Of a stretch of 64,000 nucleotides of DNA, positions 35,734-43,760 are shown piece after piece; position 1 is the stretch's first letter, and the number at the start of each line of letters is the position of its first letter. The stretch lies in contig LYSV01000008.1 of assembly GCA_001657315.1 (NCBI GenBank), forward strand, positions 25,995 through 89,994, written 5' to 3'. The notes under the pieces were generated by a model, which worked only from the letters and a program-made list of their open reading frames with translations, made no database searches and was not told where the DNA came from. This DNA is from Flammeovirgaceae bacterium BBD 1991-12 (GTDB lineage Bacteria > Bacteroidota > Bacteroidia > Cytophagales > Cyclobacteriaceae). Position numbers and translations under genes: made by a program.

Positions 35734-36939
35734 ATGTTCAAATGCTGCAAACTTCTTCTTCTCCTGGCCATTATAATCTTTATTTCTTCCTGTAAAGTAA
35801 GCCGGGTAACGACCCAGCCACCTGAACAGCAGGACTCCCTTTCAGTAAAAGAAACCGTACCCACAGATACGACGGTGGCCGTTGTTCAGGATTCCGTTGA
35901 GATAAACGTACATCGGTTATTAAAGGATACCCTCACCATCATAGGCGTAGGGGACATAATGATGGGCACCAACTACCCGGACGACCGGTATCTGCCCCCG
36001 AATAATGGTGCCTACCTGCTGGAAGAGGTGGACTCGATCCTCAGGGATGCCGACGTTACCTTTGGCAATCTGGAAGGTGTGATCCTGAATGAGGGCGGAG
36101 ATCCCAAATACTGCCGTAATCCTGATGTTTGCTATATCTTTCGCTCTCCCGAATATATGGTCCAGCATTTAAAGGATGCCGGTTTTGATGTGATGAGCAC
36201 CGCCAATAATCACGCAGGGGACTTTGGTGACCCGGGCCGTAAAAATACCATGAGAGTACTGGATTCCCTTGGCTTGTGGCATGCCGGATTGGTATCCCGG
36301 CCATCGGCTACATTTATGATCGATGGCATGAAATATGGTTTTGCTGCTTTTGCTCCCAACAACGGCACAGTAAGCATCCATGATCTGGATGAGGCCCGAC
36401 GGCTGGTCAGTCAGCTGGATTCCGTTTCAGATGTGGTCATCGTTTCCTTCCATGGTGGCGCCGAAGGAAGTAAACATCAGCACGTGCCCCGCCGCAATGA
36501 GATCTTCTACGGAGAGGACCGTGGCAATGTCTACGACTTCGCCCACAGCATGATCGATGCCGGGGCGGATATAGTTTTCGGGCATGGCCCTCATGTCACC
36601 CGTGCCGTTGATATCTACAAAAACCGTTTTATCATCTATAGCCTAGGCAATTTTTGTACCTATGCCCGTTTTAATCTGAGAGGTGATAACGGACTGGCAC
36701 CCATTGTAAAAGTATTCACCACGCACAATGGCGAGTTCATTAAAGCAGTGGTCACTCCGGTTATCCAGAGGGCTCCAGGAGGACCAAAAATAGATCATGA
36801 GGGACGGGTTATCCGTAAATTAGTGGAACTCACCGAAAAAGATTTTCCTGAAGTGCCTGTTAGAATTGCCCCCGGTGGTATTATTACTTATATTCAAGAT
36901 CAAAATGTAACGGATGCCTTACAAGGAAAAAGTAATTGA
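35734..36939 (+). CDS. CapA-family lipoprotein (PGA synthesis-like)
   Basis: 401 residues from the ATG at 35734 (MFKCCKLLLLLAIIIFISSCK, a lipoprotein signal). Then a CapA metallophosphatase-like domain: IIGVGDIMMGTNYPDD (about 68-83), VTFGNLEGVILNE (about 106-118), MSTANNHAGDFGDPGRK (about 152-168), VVIVSFHGGAEG and DIVFGHGPHVTRAV (about 282-295). CapA proteins are linked to poly-gamma-glutamate capsule, but most Bacteroidota members have no PgsB/C partners, nor does this one. The gene overlaps the MerR regulator by 26 bases. Confidence 0.88.
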   Translation: MFKCCKLLLLLAIIIFISSCKVSRVTTQPPEQQDSLSVKETVPTDTTVAVVQDSVEINVHRLLKDTLTIIGVGDIMMGTNYPDDRYLPPNNGAYLLEEVDSILRDADVTFGNLEGVILNEGGDPKYCRNPDVCYIFRSPEYMVQHLKDAGFDVMSTANNHAGDFGDPGRKNTMRVLDSLGLWHAGLVSRPSATFMIDGMKYGFAAFAPNNGTVSIHDLDEARRLVSQLDSVSDVVIVSFHGGAEGSKHQHVPRRNEIFYGEDRGNVYDFAHSMIDAGADIVFGHGPHVTRAVDIYKNRFIIYSLGNFCTYARFNLRGDNGLAPIVKVFTTHNGEFIKAVVTPVIQRAPGGPKIDHEGRVIRKLVELTEKDFPEVPVRIAPGGIITYIQDQNVTDALQGKSN

Positions 36940-37249
36940 GAAAAAATATTATGCCATTGGAGAGGTAGCTGAAATGTTCAATGTAGCCACCTCTCTGATA
37001 CGCTTTTGGGAAAGTGAATTCGACGTTATCCGTCCCAAGAAGAACAGAAAGGGCAACCGGCAGTTTACCAAAGAAGACATTGAGAATGTCCGGTTAATTT
37101 ACCACCTGGTAAAAGAGAGGGGGTTTACATTGCAGGGCGCCAAGGACATGTTAAAAAACGACAGTGGTGTAATGAGAGATAAAATGGAAATCATTGAGTC
37201 ACTGAACAATGTCCGCCAGTTCCTTCTTGAATTGAGGAATCAAATCTGA
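36914..37249 (+). CDS. MerR-family transcriptional regulator
   Basis: 111 residues: MerR winged-helix DNA-binding domain (KYYAIGEVAEMFNVATSLIRFWESEF, about 11-36, and the wing FTKEDIENVRLIYHLV) with a short C-terminal dimerising helix and no metal-binding cysteines. This short Bacteroidota type commonly sits just before dprA. Start overlaps capA by 26 bases and dprA follows after 10 bases, so the three genes are probably cotranscribed. Confidence 0.9.
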   Translation: MPYKEKVIEKKYYAIGEVAEMFNVATSLIRFWESEFDVIRPKKNRKGNRQFTKEDIENVRLIYHLVKERGFTLQGAKDMLKNDSGVMRDKMEIIESLNNVRQFLLELRNQI

Positions 37250-37259
37250 CTTGCTCTGA

Positions 37260-38363
37260 ATGGATCAGGATCGGGTCTCCCAACTGGCTCTGCATTTCAT
37301 TCCCGGTATTGGTAATGTTCTGGTTAAACAACTGATCAGCTATTGCGGGTCAGCTGAAGGAGTATTTGCCGCACCTAAAAGCAAGCTGTTGAAAATACCC
37401 GGGATAGGCGAGGCATCTGCCAATGCCATCCTGACACAAAAGCCTCTTCACAAGGCAGAAGGAGAGCTGGAAAAAGCGGAGAAGGAAGGTGTGAGAATAC
37501 TGTTCCATTCTGATAAGGAATATCCCTACAGGCTAAAGCAGATCCATGATGCTCCTACTTTGCTTTACTTCAGAGGTAATACCAGTTTGAATACCGGCAA
37601 AGTAGTGGCCGTAGTCGGTACAAGGAAAGCGACAGCGTATGGCAGATCCGTCACGGATAAAATTGTGGAAGGCCTGGCACCCCACAACCCCCTTATTGTA
37701 AGCGGACTGGCCTATGGGATAGATATCCATGCGCATAAGACGGCACTGAAGTATCAACTGCCCACATTGGCAGTGATGGCTGGCGGCATCAACAAGATCT
37801 ACCCTGCCGCACACAAAAATACAGCACGGGATATGCAGGTTTCGGGAGGAATAATTACGGAGCAGGTCTTTGATACAGTACCAGAGCCTCCCAAATTTCC
37901 TGCAAGGAACCGCATTATTGCCGGTTTAGCAGATGCTATTATCATTATTGAAGCGGCAAAAAGAGGTGGCGCTTTGATAACCGCTGAAATGGCAAATGAC
38001 TACAACCGTGATGTTTTCGCTATTCCCGGGGAAATCAACCGGAAGTACTCAGAAGGATGCAATGATCTTATTAAAAAACACAAGGCCCACCTGCTTACCG
38101 ATATCGCCGACCTGGAGTATATCATGAACTGGGATAGCGACGATCACAAGGACCAAAAGACTCCATTAAACCTTGATGCTTTGAATGAGGAAGAAAAGCG
38201 GGTGATGGAAGAATTGGAAAAGTGTCACCAGGCAGCACAGATAGATAAACTGAGCTGGTCTACGCAGATCCCCGTTAACAAACTCGCGTCCGTGCTTCTG
38301 ACCCTTGAGTTTCAGGGATTGGTAAAGTCGCTTCCCGGCAAGAATTATGAGAAGGTAAAATAA
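37260..38363 (+). CDS. dprA: DNA-processing protein DprA (natural transformation)
   Basis: 367 residues: an N-terminal helix-hairpin-helix pair (LKIPGIGEASANAIL, about 43-57), the extended Rossmann DprA domain (VVAVVGTRKATAYGR about 117-131, VSGLAYGIDIHAHKTAL about 145-161, FPARNRIIAGLADAIIIIEA about 213-232, GALITAEMANDYNRDVFAIPG about 236-256) and a C-terminal winged-helix (DML1-like) domain. It loads RecA onto incoming single-stranded DNA. Other competence genes are not in this window. Confidence 0.93.
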   Translation: MDQDRVSQLALHFIPGIGNVLVKQLISYCGSAEGVFAAPKSKLLKIPGIGEASANAILTQKPLHKAEGELEKAEKEGVRILFHSDKEYPYRLKQIHDAPTLLYFRGNTSLNTGKVVAVVGTRKATAYGRSVTDKIVEGLAPHNPLIVSGLAYGIDIHAHKTALKYQLPTLAVMAGGINKIYPAAHKNTARDMQVSGGIITEQVFDTVPEPPKFPARNRIIAGLADAIIIIEAAKRGGALITAEMANDYNRDVFAIPGEINRKYSEGCNDLIKKHKAHLLTDIADLEYIMNWDSDDHKDQKTPLNLDALNEEEKRVMEELEKCHQAAQIDKLSWSTQIPVNKLASVLLTLEFQGLVKSLPGKNYEKVK

Positions 38364-38502
38364 GCGATTACGGTTGGCAAATGGAGATTGGTTGATAATT
38401 GATAATAACCATTTTCCAAATAAGACTGACTCATTTGCTGCTTTTCATGATCGGGAGCCACTGAAAATTGTTTTTGTTACCCTAGGTTCTCAGTTCTTTT
38501 CA

Positions 38503-38520
38503 TCCCGCAGGCTTGCGGGA
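38503..38520. repeat. REP-like palindrome, TCCCGCA-GGCT-TGCGGGA
   Basis: 7-bp perfect stem with a 4-base loop and outer CTTTT/AAAAG arms. This motif is a common dispersed hairpin in Bacteroidota genomes (knowledge, not a search). Function unknown; often at gene ends. Confidence 0.65.
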
Positions 38521-38556
38521 CGAAACAAAAAGATCAAGACTGTGAGTAAATAGCTA

Positions 38557-38652
38557 AATTTCAGCACCTTACAGACACAGATCACAAACTCTCCCGAAAG
38601 CTTTCGGGATCAAACCAATGTGATCAACTCAGTACAGCGTTATGCTGAAATT
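38557..38652. repeat. Nested inverted-repeat element (about 96 bp)
   Basis: Three near-concentric inverted repeats: AATTTCAGCA/TGCTGAAATT (10 bp; 38557-38566 and 38643-38652), GATCACA/TGTGATC (7 bp; 38580-38586 and 38619-38625), and the 18-bp palindrome at 38592-38609. Centres lie within 4 bp of each other, so the strand can fold into one long imperfect hairpin with internal loops. Confidence 0.6.
38592..38609. repeat. REP-like palindrome TCCCGAAAGCTTTCGGGA
   Basis: 18-base perfect palindrome (no loop excluded) at the core of the nested inverted-repeat element. It shares the TCCCG...CGGGA ends with the neighbouring hairpin at 38503. Confidence 0.65.
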
Positions 38653-38896
38653 CTTAACGCTATTGACTCAAGGTCGAAGAGCAAACTCCAAAATTTTGAA
38701 TAATCGACCAAATCCGAGGTTTTCTATTTCTGAAATTGGTCATTGAAGTATTTAAAAAAGACCCCAGGAGATGTTTCTGGTATAAAAACAATTATCAGGG
38801 GAGCCCATGATCCTCCAATCATAAACCTCTGGTTTTTTCGTAATTCAAAATCAATGGGGTGTAAACCCCACTGATTCTGCCCGGATCCTGCCCGTA

Positions 38897-39691
38897 TCAA
38901 TTCTCAGCAAGGATCTCCTTGATCTGTTCCAGTTCCTTGGTAATAGCGCCTCTTTTAATGAGGGTGTATTCCTTTATGCTGATCTTGTTGAACCAGTCCT
39001 CCCATATTCCCATGATACGATCCCACTCCATATCCTTGTCTCTTGGAGCCGCTTCCAGCAACACGATGTGCAGGCTAGGGAATTTTTCCTTTATGTTGCG
39101 GAGCTTGTTTTGATTTTTGCCCACGATCGGATACCCATCGGTAAGGATGAACAGATAGTTTTCAGTAAGGGTATCCCGGGAGTAGTCCACCTTCAGATCT
39201 TCGTAAAAGTATTTCCAGATATCGGCTCCGTAGTAATTTTCCGGTCTCCTGCTGAAAACGGCCTTTCTGTAAAGCGTGTCCAGGTTAGCATGAAAGTCAT
39301 TTCTTCGCTCTTCTTCATTACCCTTCCTGTAAATATTCTTGATATTCTGCATATTCACGTAAAGCCGGTCCTCAAATGTCTCAGTATCCAGCCTTGAGCC
39401 TCTTTGAGGCGCTATTACCACTTTGATCTCATCACGGGACTTTATATACAGTTCCCTTTTCACTTTTTCTTCAAAAAGCGAATACAGCTGCCTGATGATC
39501 TTCTTGTCCCTCTCAGGCTGATCACTCTGAACAATAAGTCTGTCCGAAAGGTCCAGCAGTACTATGTAGTTGTGCTTTTCACGCAGGCTTCTTTTCTTTT
39601 CAGGAGTAGGAAAATTACATGACGACATGATCAGAAGTATCGATATGGCCAGCGGCGTATATTTTAATATGGATTGTTTCAAAATTTTCAT
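38897..39691 (-). CDS. von Willebrand factor A-like lipoprotein
   Basis: 264 residues with a lipoprotein signal (lipobox IMSSC, cysteine at 25). The mature part is a vWA-like alpha/beta domain: it starts YIVLLDLSDRL (aspartate at 47; the DxSxR is a partial MIDAS motif, the usual last serine being an arginine) and later has YLFILTDGYP (about 177-186), the second MIDAS-side loop. Between are basic helical segments. It is probably exported and anchored in a membrane. The coiled-coil membrane protein gene is the next gene upstream, on the same strand; I cannot name a function. Confidence 0.68.
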   Translation of the reverse strand: MKILKQSILKYTPLAISILLIMSSCNFPTPEKKRSLREKHNYIVLLDLSDRLIVQSDQPERDKKIIRQLYSLFEEKVKRELYIKSRDEIKVVIAPQRGSRLDTETFEDRLYVNMQNIKNIYRKGNEEERRNDFHANLDTLYRKAVFSRRPENYYGADIWKYFYEDLKVDYSRDTLTENYLFILTDGYPIVGKNQNKLRNIKEKFPSLHIVLLEAAPRDKDMEWDRIMGIWEDWFNKISIKEYTLIKRGAITKELEQIKEILAEN

Positions 39692-39805
39692 TGGAATCTG
39701 ATTTGTTTATGGTACTGGACAGGATGAACATGTTCCACACATCCCACCCTACCCTGAGGCATTTCATGTGTGAAACACGTTGTTGAGTTGAGTTGCTCCT
39801 TTTAA

Positions 39806-40996
39806 TTAACGGCGCTTGTTGGCGACCTTCACAATACCCTTCTTGATGTCATTCTTCTCCTCAAACTCTTTTTTCAACATCAGGCAGGTCTCTTTTACGT
39901 CTTTCATGTTCGCCGGGGCCAGATAGGATATCCAGCCGGAAGAGAACTGATCAATATACCTTTTAAGATCTCCGTACATGACCACGCTGGCATCTTCCCG
40001 GTAATCATTGATCTTCTTCTTGAGAGATTCGGTATCCACACGCTTTGCATTGAGCATTTTGATATCCCCCTGCAGGTGTTTGATGATCTTTTTCAGATTG
40101 CCGGTGATATGCCGCTTATCCCACTCCCGCAATAGTGAATCAAAGAGAATACTCCATATGATGTATACCAGAAAACCGAGGAACAGAATGATGTAAAAGG
40201 TAGAACTCTGACTCCATGGTACGGTTGCCAGTCCCATAAGCTCTTTGGCGCTCTCCGTATTGTTATGAATGATCAATGCCAAAAGAAAATCCACAAGGAA
40301 TGTAACTGTAATGAGTAACCCCAGAAATACAAACCTGTACTTACTTTTCAACTCCAGCAGGATGTGGAACGCCCATCCAAAGGCATAGAATACAAATGGC
40401 ACCAGTAAAAGAAGATAGTTGTACTGAAGAGCCTCCGCCAGTTCATATGCACCGGGCATAATACTACCCACCCCTACGCCTTCAGCAATACTCTCCGCTA
40501 TTCCTTCAAAATCCACATAAAGCGCCTTATACGCAGCAGAAATGTAGAAAAAGAAAAGGTATATGGACAGCATAACCAACAGGAAGACATTAATGGAAAA
40601 CTTTACCACACTGAAGCTTTCCTCCTTCAGCTTTTCATTATCCTTTGCCCTTATCTCACGAATATTCAGGATCTCCTGCCGGTATTCATCGATCTCTCCT
40701 TCCTTTTTGCCGATCTCCTGATCAAACTTTTCATTTCCTTCTTCCGCCTCTTGCAGTTCTTTTTCCAGCTCCTTTACCTGCTTTACACGCTCCATGCGTT
40801 CCTCATCGGAAAAACCGTTGTATTTTGTATCTACAAGATCACCATTCACGATCCTGTTCAGGTAGGACACGTACATATCAGGATCTCCCTTTGCTGTCCC
40901 TGACTGTTCGTAGCCGAAATCATAAAGGTTAACCCTGTCAACATGATGGGTTATCCTGAGACTGTTTTCTGCAGTAGCTTTTGTTGTCTTAGCCAT
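39806..40996 (-). CDS. Four-helix membrane protein with cytoplasmic coiled coils
   Basis: 396 residues: a charged N-terminal region with a long predicted coiled coil (about 67-125, glutamate/lysine heptads), four membrane helices (about 130-152, 193-212, 221-240, 262-283), and a second coiled coil and helical tail (about 300-390). No signal peptide. No enzyme motif is visible. Paired downstream with the vWA lipoprotein gene across 114 bases on the same strand. It may be a scaffold or mechanosensory membrane protein; the family is not one I recognise. Confidence 0.62.
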   Translation of the reverse strand: MAKTTKATAENSLRITHHVDRVNLYDFGYEQSGTAKGDPDMYVSYLNRIVNGDLVDTKYNGFSDEERMERVKQVKELEKELQEAEEGNEKFDQEIGKKEGEIDEYRQEILNIREIRAKDNEKLKEESFSVVKFSINVFLLVMLSIYLFFFYISAAYKALYVDFEGIAESIAEGVGVGSIMPGAYELAEALQYNYLLLLVPFVFYAFGWAFHILLELKSKYRFVFLGLLITVTFLVDFLLALIIHNNTESAKELMGLATVPWSQSSTFYIILFLGFLVYIIWSILFDSLLREWDKRHITGNLKKIIKHLQGDIKMLNAKRVDTESLKKKINDYREDASVVMYGDLKRYIDQFSSGWISYLAPANMKDVKETCLMLKKEFEEKNDIKKGIVKVANKRR

Positions 40997-41306
40997 ATAT
41001 CTGGGTTTTATATATTTATCTTTCTTAAAAAATGGATAAAAACCGATTAAAAAATGTGATTACCCTGTTAATCACCAACCAGACAACTCCGCAATATATG
41101 AAATATCCGTGAAACCACAGGAATACTGTTTCCAATTCATGCTAAGATATGTGAGAAACAGATACTTCAGCTTCATATATTATCCTAAAAACTTTAAATT
41201 GACAATATCTTCTTTTACCTACACCGGTCCGGCTTCTATATATATGGAAACTGCGCCAAAAGTAAATCGATGGCCGTTGATATTGTAATGATCCGGAGCT
41301 GAGCAT
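40997..41306. other. Divergent intergenic region with AT-rich promoter sequence
   Basis: 310 bases between the coiled-coil membrane gene (minus) and the DUF1905 gene (plus). AT-rich, with runs such as TATATATTTATC near 41010 and TATATATGG near 41238. It must contain promoters for both genes; I see no defined repeat or RNA element. Confidence 0.5.
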
Positions 41307-41600
41307 ATGACTTTTGAGACTACACTGCAAAAATTTGATTCCGATCTCTGGGGCTATCATTTCCCCGTTCCGGACGATGTTTCGGCGCAGTTCATCGATG
41401 GTAATGACAGAAGGGTCATATGCACTGTCAACGGACAGGAGCATATCCGTAGCGGACTAATGCCTCATAATGGGCACTACTTTATCCTGGTGAACAAAAA
41501 GCTCCGGGAAAAGCTGGGAATAAAGCCTGGATCAGTGGTTACGCTGACTCTGGAAAAGGACTCCTCAAAATATGGCATGGAGATGCCGGAGTCGTTCTAG
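41307..41600 (+). CDS. DUF1905 protein, N-terminal half of a split DUF1905-YdeI gene
   Basis: 97 residues, one DUF1905 beta-barrel (YHFPVPDDVSAQFI, about 16-29; VICTVNGQEHIRSGLMP; FILVNKKLREKLGIKPGSVV, about 66-85). In related genes this domain continues without a break into a C-terminal YdeI/OmpD-associated helical domain. Here the frame ends at TAG (41598-41600) right after MPESF, and the same frame carries on immediately with VLLDQDEEG, so the TAG looks like a point mutation (from GAG, AAG or CAG). The domain is probably still folded. Confidence 0.75.
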   Translation: MTFETTLQKFDSDLWGYHFPVPDDVSAQFIDGNDRRVICTVNGQEHIRSGLMPHNGHYFILVNKKLREKLGIKPGSVVTLTLEKDSSKYGMEMPESF

Positions 41601-41825
41601 GTGTTACTGGATCAGGATGAAGAAGGCGCAGAATTCTTCCATGCACTCACTCCGGGCAAGCAACGAAGCCTTATTTACATCGTTTCCAAAGTAAAAAACA
41701 TTGATAGCCAGTTAGCCAAGGGGTTGGCTATCATGCAACACCTGAAAGACACCCGGGGTAAACCTGACGGACCACGGCTTATGCAAACCATAAAGGAATT
41801 CAATCAAAGAAACAGAGGACGTTAG
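41601..41825 (+). CDS. YdeI/OmpD-associated C-terminal half, in frame with the DUF1905 gene
   Basis: 74 residues beginning with GTG (41601), immediately after the TAG and in the same frame. LTPGKQRSLIYIVSKVKN and IMQHLKDTRGKPDG are the conserved helices of the YdeI/OmpD-associated domain (once linked to bacteriocin protection), which is normally fused to DUF1905. Translation by re-initiation at the GTG or read-through of TAG could still make it, otherwise this is a pseudogene half. Confidence 0.65.
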   Translation: MLLDQDEEGAEFFHALTPGKQRSLIYIVSKVKNIDSQLAKGLAIMQHLKDTRGKPDGPRLMQTIKEFNQRNRGR

Positions 41826-41868
41826 GCCATGTCCGTCGTCTCATCCCGCGCGAAATTATTATTACTTT

Positions 41869-42186
41869 CTATTCACTCTTCTGCCAGGGCTTGAGGTTTT
41901 TAGCCCGTGGGCCTTTCAATTCATTGCGGTTTAATCGCGGCGTAGCCACAGTGTTGAATTCGCGGGCTTCCGTTTGCCACGGTTTGGAATTCTTAGCCTC
42001 CGGACCTGTCAGCCGTTCCGATTTCACACTGGTATGCAACGTTGCACCTTCCCCTTCAGACTGCCACGGTTTGAAATTTTTGGCTTTGGGGCCCTTAAGA
42101 TCATTTCTGTCCTGAGCCATGCCGCCAAACGACAACAAAGCCACACAGAGACCAGTTGTCAAAATTGACAAAACATGTTTGTTCAT
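41869..42186 (-). CDS. Secreted protein with three copies of an L-x-G-P-x-A-K-N-x-K-P-W-Q repeat
   Basis: 105 residues with a signal peptide (cleaved near GMAQ, about 24). The mature 80 residues consist of three 13-residue repeats, at 30-42, 59-71 and 90-102, spaced 29-31 residues apart and separated by hydrophilic linkers. Lysine, proline and tryptophan are conserved in all copies. No cysteine and no enzyme motif. It could be a surface-binding, peptidoglycan-binding or antimicrobial-like peptide. Codon use matches neighbours. Confidence 0.7.
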   Translation of the reverse strand: MNKHVLSILTTGLCVALLSFGGMAQDRNDLKGPKAKNFKPWQSEGEGATLHTSVKSERLTGPEAKNSKPWQTEAREFNTVATPRLNRNELKGPRAKNLKPWQKSE

Positions 42187-42356
42187 TGTTGCAGATTATT
42201 TGGTTTGTAATAATCAAACAAAAAAAGTGGTGCATACGTTTGCGTAAATTGCATTTTTTTATGATTGGATGCAGAGCAATTTGGCTCAGAAGCAAACATT
42301 TGTGCTGACTTTTTATTATAATAGTAAATGCTTGTCATTCGGATAGCAAAGAGGTT

Positions 42357-43760
42357 ATGAAACAGCATGTTAAAATGAACAAGGTAAAGTTCATTAGCAT
42401 ATTATCATTTGCTATAGCCCCGACACTGCTGTTCACTTCTGTTCCGGTCTATAGTCTGACATGGCAATTCGCTACATGGGGTAGCGCCGTGTCCCTTTTG
42501 CTACTTATACCATGGTGGATCAATGTGCAGGGTAAGGCGCCTGCTGACAGGATCGTTTTGAGCGGGGTAGTACCTGTATCCATACTTGTTGTTTCCATAG
42601 CTACCAAATCATTTATTTTATCACAGGACCTGGTGATCGACCCGAACAGTTTTTATCTCCCACGTATTGTTCTCATTGCCTCCACTGCCATTCCTCTTGT
42701 TACCATCCGACTGGCCAGCTTAAGACCATTGATCATAGGGTTGGCCTTCCCTTGCCTGTGCCTGCTTTTATTTGATCCTTTGCATTACTGGTTTGGAGTA
42801 GGGTTTGAAACCACGGGATCTGCCGCGGGGTATTATATAGCATCCAACCTCCTTTCCGTTCTATCGCTGGCGGCCATTATTACATCCATGCTCTATCTGA
42901 AAAAACAAATAGAGCATATGGAATATAAACATACCCGGAAAATCGGCAATCTGGAAGTATACCTGACAGATCTTATCAGCCTTAGCAACTCACCGGCAGT
43001 GCTGAACGGTGACACGGAAGGTACCTACAGGGAGGTTGCTGAAAGGATAAGGAATTCGCTAAAAGTCAGCAGGGTGAGTGTCTGGGAGTTTAATGAAAGT
43101 CGCAGTGAAATAAGATGCCGGCTTATGTGGGAAAAGGATGGCTACAATGACAGGTCCATGATCACGCTGGCCCGAAAGGACCACCGTCAGTACTTTGAGG
43201 CTATTGAAAAGCACAAACTGCTGATAGCACCCAACGCATGGGGTCATGGGGCTACTCAAAGTTTTTTACAGAGTTATCTCAAACCCCTGAAAATACTCTC
43301 CATGATGGATATTGTCTTCATGAATGAGGGCAAGCCGGCAGGGATCATATGCTGTGAGCACCAGAATGAGCAGAAAAAATGGTTTGTTGAAGATTCTTTG
43401 TTTCTTAGCGCCATGGGCGACACGGTCTCCTATATGCATTCCAACAGAAAACGAATACTCAGGAATGAAGAGCTGGAGAAGCATGTGAAACTGCGGACCA
43501 ATGAATTGGAGAAGAAGAACGAACAACTCTCGGAATATGCCTATATTAATTCACATATCATGAGGGCTCCCGTAGCGAGGATCATGGGTATTCATCAGTT
43601 ACTGCATATAGCAAGTGGAAAAACCATCGATCCTGAGATCATGAAGCATTTCAGGCTCTCAGTAGAGGAACTGGATGATATTACAAAAAAAATACAAAGT
43701 GCCATAGAAGAATACGGCCCGTTTGACCGGCAAAAAATAACCAGGAAAATTAATGAATAA
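42357..43760 (+). CDS. Sensor protein: membrane domain, GAF, and kinase dimerisation helix without an ATPase domain
   Basis: 467 residues: about six membrane helices (about 12-175), a coiled-coil linker, a GAF domain (about 205-365), then a HisKA-like helix pair with YAYINSHIMRAPVARIMG (about 393-410), whose histidine aligns with the phosphorylated residue of Bacteroidota kinases. The protein stops about 60 residues later, where the HATPase_c domain should start. It may work with another kinase or as a phosphotransfer/dimerising sensor. The PhzF gene begins 8 bases inside its end. Confidence 0.75.
   Translation: MKQHVKMNKVKFISILSFAIAPTLLFTSVPVYSLTWQFATWGSAVSLLLLIPWWINVQGKAPADRIVLSGVVPVSILVVSIATKSFILSQDLVIDPNSFYLPRIVLIASTAIPLVTIRLASLRPLIIGLAFPCLCLLLFDPLHYWFGVGFETTGSAAGYYIASNLLSVLSLAAIITSMLYLKKQIEHMEYKHTRKIGNLEVYLTDLISLSNSPAVLNGDTEGTYREVAERIRNSLKVSRVSVWEFNESRSEIRCRLMWEKDGYNDRSMITLARKDHRQYFEAIEKHKLLIAPNAWGHGATQSFLQSYLKPLKILSMMDIVFMNEGKPAGIICCEHQNEQKKWFVEDSLFLSAMGDTVSYMHSNRKRILRNEELEKHVKLRTNELEKKNEQLSEYAYINSHIMRAPVARIMGIHQLLHIASGKTIDPEIMKHFRLSVEELDDITKKIQSAIEEYGPFDRQKITRKINE

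Larger units (their letters stand above)
38364..38896. other. Noncoding stretch with REP-like palindromes and a nested inverted-repeat element
   Basis: 533 bases between the convergent ends of dprA and the vWA lipoprotein gene, without any gene I can support. It holds two REP-like hairpins (38503-38520, 38592-38609) and a nested inverted-repeat element at 38557-38652; the rest is unstructured. Confidence 0.6.

Noticed and set aside
35734..36939. Poly-gamma-glutamate capsule operon
   Set aside because: Only CapA is present; no PgsB or PgsC partner, so a capsule operon is not supported.
38592..38609. CRISPR repeat
   Set aside because: Only two related hairpins, no regular spacers or cas genes.
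38557..38652. Integron attC site
   Set aside because: Ends do not match the RYYYAAC/GTTRRRY core sites and no integrase or cassette array is present.
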